DNA from: Rhodothermales bacterium
GTDB taxonomy: Bacteria; Bacteroidota; Rhodothermia; Rhodothermales; JANQRZ01
Direction of reading: 5' to 3'
Assembly: GCA_028284265.1 (NCBI GenBank)
Contig: JANQRZ010000019.1
Location: 124,001-188,000 of the forward strand
Length of the DNA stretch: 64,000 nt
The notes beneath the pieces are model-generated. The model saw only the letters and a program-made list of their open reading frames with translations, made no database searches and was not told the DNA's origin. Shown piece by piece: positions 7,339-16,634 of the stretch; the stretch's first letter is position 1; each line of letters starts with the position of its first letter. Made by a program: the position numbers and the translations under genes.

Positions 7339-8109
7339 TTACGCTATCAGGGCCTTCTCAAGCACGGACTCAGCGTGAGCGACGAGCGCGGCGACATCCT
7401 CTGGCGGGTTCGGATGAACGGTCTCTAGAATTACCACGTCGGCGGTGAGGGTGCCCCGGTGCTGGGCCAGTCGCCAGACGGCGCGGAGGATCGGCTCGCC
7501 CTCGTACCAGCGGACGGCGGCCTCGTCGCTGTAGCGGATCGCGCAGAGAAGGTAGGGGATCCGGTTCGCGGCGGCCACCTCGAACGCGCCGCGCCGGAGC
7601 GGCGCAAGCCCTGGCTCGCGGTTGATCCCGCCCTCGGGAAAGAGCACGAGCGGCGGGTGGCTCCGGGCGGCCAGCGCCTCGGCCATTTCGCGCCGCGCCT
7701 CGGCCCGTGACGCCTTGCTCTCACGGTCGACGAACACCGTCCCCATCGCTTTCGCCAACCACCCGATGAATGGCATCTGCTCGACCTTGTGCTGGCTCAG
7801 GAATCGCACCGGGAAGAGGTACAACAGCACCGCGATGTCGGCGTAGGACCGGTGGTTCGGAAAGAGAAACCCGTGGTGTGACCGCAGCCGCTCGACCTCG
7901 TCGCACCGGACCCGGACGCCGAAGATCGCCCAGGTGATGTGGGCCATGCCCATCACGATCCACCCGCCGAGCCGCACCCCGCGCACCCGCCCCGGCACCC
8001 ACCCGACGAGGAACACGACGACCGTCCCGACCACGACCATGAGTAACACCGACGTAAGCCGGGTGCTGCCGAGGAGCACGCCAGCGAAGCCCGAAGACCT
8101 ACGCGCCAT
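7339..8109 (-). CDS. plsC: 1-acyl-sn-glycerol-3-phosphate acyltransferase (PlsC family)
   Basis: About 256 aa from ATG at 8109; a TTG at 8133 would overlap the upstream gene and is less likely. One or two hydrophobic segments near the N-terminus (LTSVLLMVVVGTVVVFLVGWV) anchor it in the inner membrane. The catalytic block NHRSYAD has the H-x4-D pair, and FPEGGINREPGLAPLRRGAFEVA carries the glycerophosphate-binding P-E-G. FVDRE is a further family block. It would acylate lysophosphatidate in phospholipid synthesis. It lies 13 nt after the YbjQ gene and is probably cotranscribed with it. Confidence 0.9.
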   Translation of the reverse strand: MARRSSGFAGVLLGSTRLTSVLLMVVVGTVVVFLVGWVPGRVRGVRLGGWIVMGMAHITWAIFGVRVRCDEVERLRSHHGFLFPNHRSYADIAVLLYLFPVRFLSQHKVEQMPFIGWLAKAMGTVFVDRESKASRAEARREMAEALAARSHPPLVLFPEGGINREPGLAPLRRGAFEVAAANRIPYLLCAIRYSDEAAVRWYEGEPILRAVWRLAQHRGTLTADVVILETVHPNPPEDVAALVAHAESVLEKALIA

Positions 8110-8122
8110 CGTGGAATCGGCG

Positions 8123-8455
8123 TCAGTCTTCAAGCCGCACCGCCGTGCCGTAGGCCAGCATCTCGGCCATGCCCTGCATCACCATGCTCGTCGTGAAGCG
8201 AACGTTGATCACCGCGTCAGCCCCAAGTTCAATAGCGTCTTCCTTCATCCGGTCCAGCGCTTCGTCGCGAGCCTCGCGGAGCATCTCGGTATAGCCTCGA
8301 ATCTCGCCCCCGACGACCGTTTTCAACCCCGCCATGATGTCGCGCCCGAGGTGCTTGGCCCGGACCGTGTTGCCATAGACCACGTCGAGATGGTCGATAA
8401 TGGTCTCGCCGGGGATGTGGTCGGCGGAGGTGATAAGGATGAGGTTGCTGGGCAT
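8123..8455 (-). CDS. YbjQ/UPF0145 family protein
   Basis: 110 aa with the family pattern: ITSADHIPGETIIDHLDVVYGNTVRAKHLGRDI, then REARDEALDRMKEDAIELGADAVINVRF near the C-terminus. The fold is a small oligomeric alpha/beta 'heavy-metal-binding-like' domain of unknown role. It is followed after 13 nt by plsC. The ATG at 8455 lies 32 nt downstream of the sensor-kinase stop, so the three may share a transcript. Confidence 0.9.
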   Translation of the reverse strand: MPSNLILITSADHIPGETIIDHLDVVYGNTVRAKHLGRDIMAGLKTVVGGEIRGYTEMLREARDEALDRMKEDAIELGADAVINVRFTTSMVMQGMAEMLAYGTAVRLED

Positions 8456-8487
8456 GGGGGCAAGGTGCTAGTGATACGACAGAACAG

Positions 8488-9876
8488 TCACGAAACCGGG
8501 CGAGGTTGGAATGTTTCCTCGCTCGGTGTGGCAGGAGCCTCCGCGACCGGCTCGGCCTCGTCCAGCACGATGCGGAACGTGGTGCCCTGACCGGGGCGCG
8601 TCTCGGCGAGTGTGAGCGTACCGCCGTGGTAGTCCTCGACGATGCGCTTGGCAAGGCTGAGGCCGAGACCCCACCCGCGCTGCTTGGTCGAAAAGCCGGG
8701 GCGGAAGACGTGACGGGCCGCGCTCCGCTCGATGCCCTTGCCGGTATCGCTCACGTCGAGCGTGACCGTGCCCGACCGCCCCGGCGTTCGGTAGCCGTTG
8801 ACGGTGATCGCCCCCGCCTCGCCCTCCATCGCGTCGAGGGCATTCTTGAGCAGGTTCTCTACGACCCACTCGAACAGCTCGCGGTTGGCGCTCACCCAGA
8901 GGTCGGGCGCTACGTCGATGTCGAGCCGGACTTGACGCCCGGCGGAGGGCAGGCGGCGGCGGATGTAGTCGGCGATGGCTTCGGTGATGGGCGCGAGCGG
9001 CTGTGCCTCCAGCGCTGGGACCGAACCAATTTTCTGGAACCGATCCGCCACGCGGTGCAGTCGCCCGACGTCCTTTTCCAGTTCGTCGGCGACCTGCTCG
9101 TTCTCGACCCCATCGCCGATGCGGAGGAGTTCGATCCAGCCGAGGATGCTGGAGATCGGCGTACCGAGTTGGTGCGCGGCCTCCTTCGCCATGCCGACCC
9201 ACAGGCTCGACTGCTCGCTGCGCCGGACGTAGCTGAACCCGAGGTATCCGACGAGGATGAACAGGCCGACGAAGAGGAACTGCACGAACGGAAACCACCG
9301 AAGCGTGCGGACGGTGTCGCTCTCGCCGTAGTGGATGAGTTGCACGTCGAGGCCGTCGCCGAGGTCGAGCCGGATCGGCGGGTGGATGGCGTCGAAGGCC
9401 GCGGCCTCGCGCAGCAGTTCGGCGTCGATCTGGGTCTGCGTGAGCGACGAGTCCACGTCCACGTTGCGCGAAGTCACAACGTAGCTCAGGGTCGTGTCGG
9501 TGATGATGGCCGGGACGTAGAAGCGCTCGGGCTGGACGATCTCGTTGAAGACGAAGTTGATCTCGTCGGACGCAGGCATCGAGCGCGCCCACTGGAGGGC
9601 CTGCCGGAGCGAGTCGAGCGAGCGGCGCGGCAGCGGCTCCGCGGTCGGGCCGCGCAGGATGCCTTCGATCCGAGCGAACGCTTCTTGGTACGGGTTCTCT
9701 GAGTCCACTTGGGTCTGGTACTCGATGGCCCGCGCCCAGAGTTGGATCGCCTCCTGCTCCTGCCGCATCAGCCGGTTCGCCAGCGCGTTCGTGTACCACA
9801 GCGACGAGACCGCGATGAGCACGGCGGCCACGATGAGGCCGAGCTTGATCTTGACCGAGGTGCGGTACGCCTTCAT
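8488..9876 (-). CDS. Membrane sensor histidine kinase
   Basis: 462 aa. A membrane helix at about 10-28, a ~165-residue periplasmic sensor region and a second helix at about 197-217 flank the input domain. The kinase core follows: H box AKEAAHQLGTPISSILGWIELL with phospho-acceptor His235, N box VVENLLKNALDAM, G1 box DTGKGI and G2-type GWGLGLSLAKRIVEDYHGG. HQLGTP in place of the commoner HELRTP is typical of a Bacteroidota kinase subgroup. No HAMP domain is obvious and no response-regulator gene lies next to it, so it is an orphan with unknown partner and stimulus. Confidence 0.9.
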   Translation of the reverse strand: MKAYRTSVKIKLGLIVAAVLIAVSSLWYTNALANRLMRQEQEAIQLWARAIEYQTQVDSENPYQEAFARIEGILRGPTAEPLPRRSLDSLRQALQWARSMPASDEINFVFNEIVQPERFYVPAIITDTTLSYVVTSRNVDVDSSLTQTQIDAELLREAAAFDAIHPPIRLDLGDGLDVQLIHYGESDTVRTLRWFPFVQFLFVGLFILVGYLGFSYVRRSEQSSLWVGMAKEAAHQLGTPISSILGWIELLRIGDGVENEQVADELEKDVGRLHRVADRFQKIGSVPALEAQPLAPITEAIADYIRRRLPSAGRQVRLDIDVAPDLWVSANRELFEWVVENLLKNALDAMEGEAGAITVNGYRTPGRSGTVTLDVSDTGKGIERSAARHVFRPGFSTKQRGWGLGLSLAKRIVEDYHGGTLTLAETRPGQGTTFRIVLDEAEPVAEAPATPSEETFQPRPVS

Positions 9877-9984
9877 GAGCGGAAGAGCGGAGGAACGAAA
9901 GAGCGGAAGATACTGGCGTAGCGCCTCGCCTCAAGACGAACGCCCATCTCTATACCTTCAGGTTTCATCGCGTTCCTCTCCGCA

Positions 9985-10054
9985 GTCATCCCCACGAACG
10001 CGGGAACCCACCGGTCTTGCTAATGCTCTGGATCCCCGCCTGCGCGGGGATGAC
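9985..10054. repeat. REP-like inverted pair, GTCATCCCC...GGGGATGAC
   Basis: The left copy (9985-10010) begins GTCATCCCCACGAACGCGGG. The right copy (10028-10054) is its inverted relative, ending CGCGGGGATGAC. 21 of 26 positions agree, and each copy is itself an imperfect palindrome. The right copy supplies the last codons and stop of the adjacent minus-strand gene. Confidence 0.75.
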
Positions 10055-10646
10055 TTGCATGGTAGTTGGGGGCAAACTCATCAATTCTCGTTCGCTTGAA
10101 ATCAGATTTTAGGATATGCATCTCGAAACTGGGATGCGTAGCGACCCGAAGTGTTATGTACTCGCTGCTAAACAGGCGTGATAAGAAGCCAGTTGGTTCA
10201 GGCTTTTCCTCTTCTGTTATGCTCACGACTGACCACGGTAGCGACATCGTGGGGTGGCCTGGCCTGAACGGTAAAACTGATGCAAGCACTATTCTCTCCT
10301 CATCCGCCCCTACACGGTAAGAACGAGAAAATGAAACGTCGTTGGCGTACCCGCTAATCGACTTCGTCTTTATGCTGCCAACATCTTCCCCTGTTTCCTT
10401 TACCGCGTACTCAGCGGCCAAGTCCGTCCATCCTGACTCTTTTGCAAGCGTCGTGCATATATACAGCCACATTCCGATGAACAGTGGAACGAAGACAACA
10501 GGAGTGAGGAGAATCTCAAACAGAGCAGATGCCAACTTCGACAGGGTATCCAGAGGCGGTGGCAGTGCGGCGTTTGCAGAACCTGCTATTGCCAGAAATA
10601 CAGTTGCAAACCAAGTGTATTTCCAGATACGCTTAACCAGTTTCAA
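10020..10646 (-). CDS. Exported/membrane protein of unknown function, low GC
   Basis: 208 aa, apparently starting with TTG at 10646, because MKLVKRIWKYTWFATVFLAIAG followed by SANA is a convincing signal peptide. A membrane helix follows at about 43-65 (FEILLTPVVFVPLFIGMWLYI). The rest is soluble and unfamiliar (SGYANDVSFSRSYRVGADEERIVLASV). The final residues ASHPRAGGDPEH are encoded by the REP-like repeat, so the natural C-terminus has probably been replaced or extended. Base composition is visibly lower in GC than in its neighbours. It lies 38 nt downstream of purA. Confidence 0.65.
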   Translation of the reverse strand: MKLVKRIWKYTWFATVFLAIAGSANAALPPPLDTLSKLASALFEILLTPVVFVPLFIGMWLYICTTLAKESGWTDLAAEYAVKETGEDVGSIKTKSISGYANDVSFSRSYRVGADEERIVLASVLPFRPGHPTMSLPWSVVSITEEEKPEPTGFLSRLFSSEYITLRVATHPSFEMHILKSDFKRTRIDEFAPNYHASHPRAGGDPEH

Positions 10647-10684
10647 GAAGCCACTCCGTCTCTAGTCTTGCACACGCATATCGC

Positions 10685-12000
<1,316 letters not shown>

Positions 12001-12005
12001 AAAAA

Positions 12006-12392
12006 TCAGCTTGCAGGTCGCAACCACGGTTGAGGATTTCGCATCATGGCTCCGAGCATGCGACCAACGTGGTCACTAAGTTCGCGGAGTTGATCATGCG
12101 TGGTGTCCGTGCAGTAGCCGCACGTCTGGGCAGTTCGGAGCCAGTGCTGAGTCTCAGCGAGTTCGGCGTCGGCGTCAGAGAGCTTGCTGACGAAGTGCGC
12201 TTCGTAACGCCGCTTTCGCCACGCCTCGGCGATGTTCGCACCTACCGACCGGGATGAGCGTCGGGCCTGATCGGTCAGCGCGTATTTCTCCTCTTTAGGC
12301 CACGCCTTCGAAAGCTCGAACACTTCCTGCTGCAGAGCGAATGCTTTCCGGTACACTTTCAGTTGCTCGAAGTGCCCGATCTGCTCGCCCAT
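12006..12392 (-). CDS. Four-helix bundle protein (S23/IVS family)
   Basis: 128 aa. It begins with the family signature FEQLKVYRKAFALQQEVFELSKAWPKEEKYALTDQARRSSRSVGANIAEAW and continues with AHFVSKLSDADAELAETQHWL. This is the four-helix bundle named after the protein found in intervening sequences of some bacterial 23S rRNA genes. Here it stands between purA and a STAS gene, far from any rRNA. Proteins of this type are common in Bacteroidota as mobile-looking single genes; the crystal folds suggest RNA binding, but the function is not settled. GCAG-rich repeats flank it on both sides. Confidence 0.9.
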   Translation of the reverse strand: MGEQIGHFEQLKVYRKAFALQQEVFELSKAWPKEEKYALTDQARRSSRSVGANIAEAWRKRRYEAHFVSKLSDADAELAETQHWLRTAQTCGYCTDTTHDQLRELSDHVGRMLGAMMRNPQPWLRPAS

Positions 12393-12398
12393 GTCATG

Positions 12399-12440
12399 CT
12401 GCCATCTGCGCCCTGCTCTCTGCCCGCTGGAAATCAGCCT
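12399..12440. repeat. GCAG-rich dispersed repeat, inverted copy 2
   Basis: On the minus strand it reads GGCTGATTTCCAGCGGGCAG then AGAGCAGGGCGCAG. Both flanks also share an AATCAGC word (12004-12010 and 12432-12438). The two copies bracket the four-helix-bundle gene. Confidence 0.55.
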
Positions 12441-12793
12441 TCAGCGGCCGTTTCGTCGTTGTAGCTCTCGACGGCCTCGTCAACCGACTCGTAGTGCTTG
12501 AAGACGGTCAGCAACTTGGCGATCATCAACAGCGACTGGATACGGTCGGTGGCGTTGGCAAGGCGGAGGTCACCGCCCGCGTTCCGCATCGTGGCGAGGC
12601 CACCGATGAGCATGCCGAGGCCGCTGGAGTTCATGAAGCGGACCTTCGAGAGGTCGATGACGAGGTTCTGCTGGCCGGACTCCTTCAGCTCGCGGAGTTG
12701 GTCGTGCAGCTTCGCGCCATCCGGGCCGCCCATCACGTCACCTTTGAGTTGGAGGACGACAGCGTTGTAGCGCTCTTCGGTTTTGAATCGCAT
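12434..12793 (-). CDS. STAS-domain anti-sigma factor antagonist
   Basis: 119 aa, a single STAS domain. VIDLSKVRFMNSSGLGMLIG carries the conserved serine (second Ser of MNSSGLG) that partner kinases phosphorylate in SpoIIAA/RsbV proteins. YNAVVLQLKGDVMGGPDGAKL is the first strand pair. Such proteins release a sigma factor by binding its anti-sigma kinase. No serine kinase gene lies nearby. The ATG is at 12793. Confidence 0.9.
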   Translation of the reverse strand: MRFKTEERYNAVVLQLKGDVMGGPDGAKLHDQLRELKESGQQNLVIDLSKVRFMNSSGLGMLIGGLATMRNAGGDLRLANATDRIQSLLMIAKLLTVFKHYESVDEAVESYNDETAAEG

Positions 12794-12889
12794 GGGCTTG
12801 ATAAGATGGTGGAGCGGAGCAGACGGAAGGAAGGTACGGCACGCGGCGAATAAAGTTATCCGCCGCGCACCGAGAGGGTGGCTCTGAGG

Positions 12890-13813
12890 CTAGTTCCCTT
12901 TCGCAGCGAGGGCACGCTGCTTCAGTTCGACCAGCACGGGCGACGCGACGAAGATCGAGGAATAGGTCCCGATGATCACCCCGACGATGAGTGCGAACGC
13001 GAACCCGCGCAGCACCTCGCCCCCGAAAATAAACAGCGTCAGCACCACGATCAACGTCGTTCCCGAGGTCACCATCGTGCGCGAGAGCGTCGAGTTGATG
13101 GAGCGGTCCACGACCTTCGCGTAGTCCTCCGTCTTGAACAGGTTCGTGTACTCACGGATGCGGTCGAACACGACCACCGTATCGTTGAGCGAGTACCCCA
13201 CAATCGTCAGCAGTGCCGCGATGATGGCCTGGTCGATCTGGAGTGAGAACGGCAACAGGTGGTGAAACATCGCAAAGATGCCCAGCGTGATCGTCACGTC
13301 GTGCGCGAGCGCCGCGACAGCCCCCGCCGAGAACCGCCACTCGAAGCGGAGCATGATGTAGAGAAAGATCACCCCGAGCGAGGCGAGAACGGCCCAGATG
13401 GCTCCACGCTTGAGATCATCGGCGAAGCGCGGCCCCACGGTGTCGATCTTCACGACCTGCGTGGTCGCCTGAGGAAAGGCGGCCTCAATGGCGTTGATGG
13501 CGTTGCTCTGAATCGCGTCGATGTCATCGCCGCCTGCGGTCGTGCGGATGAGCAGGGTCTCGTCGTTGTCGTAGGTCTTGACCTCGGGCTGGATGCCGCC
13601 GAAGGCACCGGCGATGGCGTCGCGGACACCGGGAATCGGCAGCGCCTCGCCTGTCTCGATGACGAACTCGGTGCCGCCTTGGAAGTCGATGCCCGTCTCC
13701 AGTCCGCGCGTGATGAGCGCGAACAGGCTAAGGACGATCAGAGTGCCGGAGATGATGTAGGCCGTCCGGCGCTTCGGGATAAACTCGAAGCTGGTGTTTT
13801 CAAAAATGCGCAT
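12890..13813 (-). CDS. secF: Protein translocase subunit SecF
   Basis: 307 aa with six expected membrane helices. The N-terminal helix precedes GIDFQGGTEFVIETGE, the periplasmic loop follows, and the C-terminal bundle includes VGYSLNDTVVVFDRIRE, the most conserved SecF motif. With SecD it uses the proton gradient to pull secreted proteins through SecYEG. It lies 33 nt downstream of secD on the same strand. Many Bacteroidota carry a fused SecDF; here the two are separate genes. Confidence 0.96.
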   Translation of the reverse strand: MRIFENTSFEFIPKRRTAYIISGTLIVLSLFALITRGLETGIDFQGGTEFVIETGEALPIPGVRDAIAGAFGGIQPEVKTYDNDETLLIRTTAGGDDIDAIQSNAINAIEAAFPQATTQVVKIDTVGPRFADDLKRGAIWAVLASLGVIFLYIMLRFEWRFSAGAVAALAHDVTITLGIFAMFHHLLPFSLQIDQAIIAALLTIVGYSLNDTVVVFDRIREYTNLFKTEDYAKVVDRSINSTLSRTMVTSGTTLIVVLTLFIFGGEVLRGFAFALIVGVIIGTYSSIFVASPVLVELKQRALAAKGN

Positions 13814-13846
13814 GGGGATTACCAGTCAAAAAGTGTAGAGGGCGGA

Positions 13847-15802
13847 TCAGCCAAAAGCAACGCTGCTGCGACGCTCGGCGACGAAGTAGTCGAAGACGAT
13901 CCGCGTGACGACGATGGCGGTGAAGAGCGACGACAGGATGCCCGCCATGAGCGTCACGGCAAAGCCCTGAATCGGCCCGACGCCGAACGAGTAGAGAATC
14001 ACGCCGACGAAGAACGTCGTGATGTTGGCGTCAGCAATGGCCGAGAGCGCCTTCGCGTAGCCGCCGTCGATAGCAGCCTTGAGCGTCTTGCCGCTCGCCA
14101 TCTCCTCCCGGATGCGCTCGAAGATGAGCACGTTGGCATCGACCGCCATACCGATGGTCAGCACGATACCGGCGATGCCGGGGAGTGTGAGCGTCGCCCG
14201 GAACGCCGCCAGAATCCCGAAGATGAACAGGATGTTCAGCAGCAGCGCGAGGTTCGCCACCATGCCCGCGGTGCGGTAGTAGAAGATCATGAACACGGCC
14301 ACCATGAAGAGGCCGACCAAGATCGAGATCGTCCCCGCCCGGATCGAGGCCGCGCCGAGGCTCGGGCCGACGGTCCGCTCTTCGACGATGTCCACCGGAG
14401 CCGGGAGCGAGCCGGACTTGAGGACGGTGATGACATCCTCCTGCTCCAGCCGCGAGACGCCTGTGATCGAGGTGCGCCCGCCGGGGATTTTGTCGATGAT
14501 CGTCGGATACGAGTAGACCACGTTGTCGAGCACGATGGCGACCGGCTTGCCGACGTTCGCGCCGGTGAGGCGGCTCCACGTCTGCGCGCCTTCGCTGTTC
14601 ATCGTGAGGGAGATCTCCGGCTCGTTGGTGTAGGGGTCGAAGCTCGGTCCGGCCTCGGTGATGACCTCACCGGTGAGTTCGGGATCGCCGCCGCGGACGC
14701 CGAGGAGGTAGAAGATTTCCTCGCCCTCTTCGGTCTGCGCCTCGCCCTTGGCCGTGTAGCGGAGGTCGATGCCCGGCGGAAGCAGCTCGCGGACTTCATC
14801 GCTTCGAAGCAACGCCCCCGCTTCGGCGGTATCACGCTCAGCGACGGCTCCGAAGATGACGCTTTCGCCCGCCAGCGGGGTAAGCACCCGCAGCAGCGCG
14901 TTGTCAAGCTCCATCGCTTCGTCGTCCAGCCCGAGGAGATCGTCCACCTCGGACGCCCCGGTATCAGCTTCGGCGATCTCGCCGAGGTCATCCGCCTCGG
15001 ACGTCTCAACCTCCGCATCGACTTCGGCGAGGTCTTCGGCTTCGAGCACGGTCGTGTCGAGCGCGGAGGTTTCGTCCTCGGCTCCGAGGGCGTCGAAGTA
15101 GCCGATGATGCGGTTGCGCGAAGCCATCAGTTCGGTCGGGTCCGCCATCATGCGGAACTCCAGCCGAGCCGTACCGCGAAGCAGGTCGCGGACACGCTGC
15201 GGGTCGTCCACGCCGGGCAATTCTACGTTGATGCGGCTCGCGCCCTTGCGCTGGATCGATGGCTCACTGACGCCGTAGCGGTCGACGCGCTCACGGACGA
15301 TGGAGACGGCGCGCTGCACGGCCTCGTCGGCTTCACTGCGAAGGAAAGCAGCCACATCCGGGTTCTCGGAGCGGCGCGTGATGTCTCCCCCGGTCGAGCG
15401 GAAGTAGCGCGAGAGCCGGACGTTGGGGTCCTGCTCCTCGAAGACCTCTACAAACGTGTTGACGAAGTCATCGTCGCCCGCATCGACCCGCTCGCGGGCC
15501 GCGGCAATGGCCTGGTCGAAGGCCGCGTCGGTGTCGGTGGCGAGGGCGCGGACCAGCGCGTCCATCCGCACCTCCAGCGTGACGTGCATCCCCCCTTGGA
15601 GGTCGAGGCCGAGCTTGAGCGCCCGCTCGCGCAGGTCGCGTATCTCGGTATAGTTCGCGTTGAGGTAGTCCGTGCGCTCGGCTTCCTCCATGGCCTCGAT
15701 TCGGTTCTCCGTGAAGTAGTTCTGGAGGGTCGGAAAGAGGTACCAGAGTGAAAGCAGCAGAAAGCCGAGGGTGACGAGGATTTTAAATCCGTTTTCTTGC
15801 AT
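13847..15802 (-). CDS. secD: Protein translocase subunit SecD
   Basis: 651 aa from ATG at 15802. The N-terminal helix is followed by LGLDLQGGMHVTLEV, the P1 domain, and the membrane block containing GMAVDANVLIFERIREE and MAGILSSLFTAIVVTR. Between about residues 240 and 310 lies an unusual run of Asp and Glu (AEDLAEVDAEVETSEADDLG and beyond) with low complexity, inserted in the periplasmic region. It forms an operon with secF. The annotation is secure; only the acidic insert is odd. Confidence 0.96.
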   Translation of the reverse strand: MQENGFKILVTLGFLLLSLWYLFPTLQNYFTENRIEAMEEAERTDYLNANYTEIRDLRERALKLGLDLQGGMHVTLEVRMDALVRALATDTDAAFDQAIAAARERVDAGDDDFVNTFVEVFEEQDPNVRLSRYFRSTGGDITRRSENPDVAAFLRSEADEAVQRAVSIVRERVDRYGVSEPSIQRKGASRINVELPGVDDPQRVRDLLRGTARLEFRMMADPTELMASRNRIIGYFDALGAEDETSALDTTVLEAEDLAEVDAEVETSEADDLGEIAEADTGASEVDDLLGLDDEAMELDNALLRVLTPLAGESVIFGAVAERDTAEAGALLRSDEVRELLPPGIDLRYTAKGEAQTEEGEEIFYLLGVRGGDPELTGEVITEAGPSFDPYTNEPEISLTMNSEGAQTWSRLTGANVGKPVAIVLDNVVYSYPTIIDKIPGGRTSITGVSRLEQEDVITVLKSGSLPAPVDIVEERTVGPSLGAASIRAGTISILVGLFMVAVFMIFYYRTAGMVANLALLLNILFIFGILAAFRATLTLPGIAGIVLTIGMAVDANVLIFERIREEMASGKTLKAAIDGGYAKALSAIADANITTFFVGVILYSFGVGPIQGFAVTLMAGILSSLFTAIVVTRIVFDYFVAERRSSVAFG

Positions 15803-15945
15803 GGGAATCAAGGTCTGGGGTCGAGGGTCGGGGGTCCATCATGGAGTCCCCGCGGAAGCACACGGCTTCCAGACAGAGGAGGCCTGCACCCACGGTACAG
15901 GCGAAGGTCACTGGCAGACAGCCAGCGAAAAGATGACGGCAGCAG

Positions 15946-16464
15946 CTAGGGGCCGAGTGGCTGCGCTGCCGAGAGGACCGCGAGCGGCACGATGACTTCG
16001 TGCCGGGCCGAGGCCTGAATCAGCGAAGCTTGAACCGACGCATCAGCATCGGTGCGAAGCAACTGGGCCGCAGGGCCGGGGGCGGCTCCGATGGGGGCGG
16101 CAACGGGGGGTGCGGGGGCCGCTTCCACGCCGCGCTCGTGCCCGAATGCACGGAGCAGATGTCCATAGAGAATCGGCAGCAGCGCATCCGCCCCCCCCTG
16201 CTCCTCAAGGAAGCGAGCGAGGTCGGGGTCGGCATCGAGTGCCTCAGTAAAGGCCGCGATGAAGGCTTCCGGGGTACGTGCTCCGTCCGCCGCTGCAAGG
16301 GCCTGCTCGAAGGCGGCTTCCACCGTCGGCGGCGCGCCGAGCGACGCGGGTATAGCCGTAGGCTGTGCCGCACCGGTAGCGGGTGCGACCAGCCACAGCC
16401 CAAGCCCCACAAGGAGGCCCACGCTGAAGACGCGCTGCACGATAGAATGCCGCAGGAGACGCAT
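15946..16464 (-). CDS. Small exported protein of unknown function
   Basis: 172 aa from ATG at 16464, chosen because RLLRHSIVQRVFSVGLLVGLG begins a clear signal peptide ending near ATGAAQ. The mature part is helical and Ala/Pro-rich: PTVEAAFEQALAAADGARTPEAFIAAFTEAL, ARFLEEQGGADALLPILYGHLL, a proline linker and a final helical stretch (SVQASLIQASARHEVIVPLAVL). No family recognised. A longer upstream frame lacks a sensible N-terminus. It lies upstream of secD on the same strand, 143 nt away. Confidence 0.65.
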   Translation of the reverse strand: MRLLRHSIVQRVFSVGLLVGLGLWLVAPATGAAQPTAIPASLGAPPTVEAAFEQALAAADGARTPEAFIAAFTEALDADPDLARFLEEQGGADALLPILYGHLLRAFGHERGVEAAPAPPVAAPIGAAPGPAAQLLRTDADASVQASLIQASARHEVIVPLAVLSAAQPLGP

Positions 16465-16634
16465 GGAATGAGGCAATGAGAGCGCCGCAACATACCGCCT
16501 CCGCCGAGCCGGTGTCAACGCGCACATCCGGAGTTCACCGGAGTTTGCACAACCGAGGGAACGACTATATGGAAGAAAAACGTGCGCCGTAGCTTGTCCT
16601 ATATCCTCCTCTGCCGCCTGTCGCCGCCCCCATC

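Noticed and set aside
7339-8133. Longer TTG-started form of the acyltransferase
   Set aside because: It would overlap the YbjQ gene; the ATG at 8109 gives a normal N-terminus.
8468-9934. Second minus-strand frame of 488 codons over the sensor kinase
   Set aside because: Out of phase with the kinase, whose H, N and G boxes are intact in the other frame.
13259-15751. Plus-strand open frame of 830 codons opposite secF/secD
   Set aside because: It mirrors the codon structure of two secure genes on the other strand, lacks known motifs and spans their intergenic gap. A GC-rich shadow frame.
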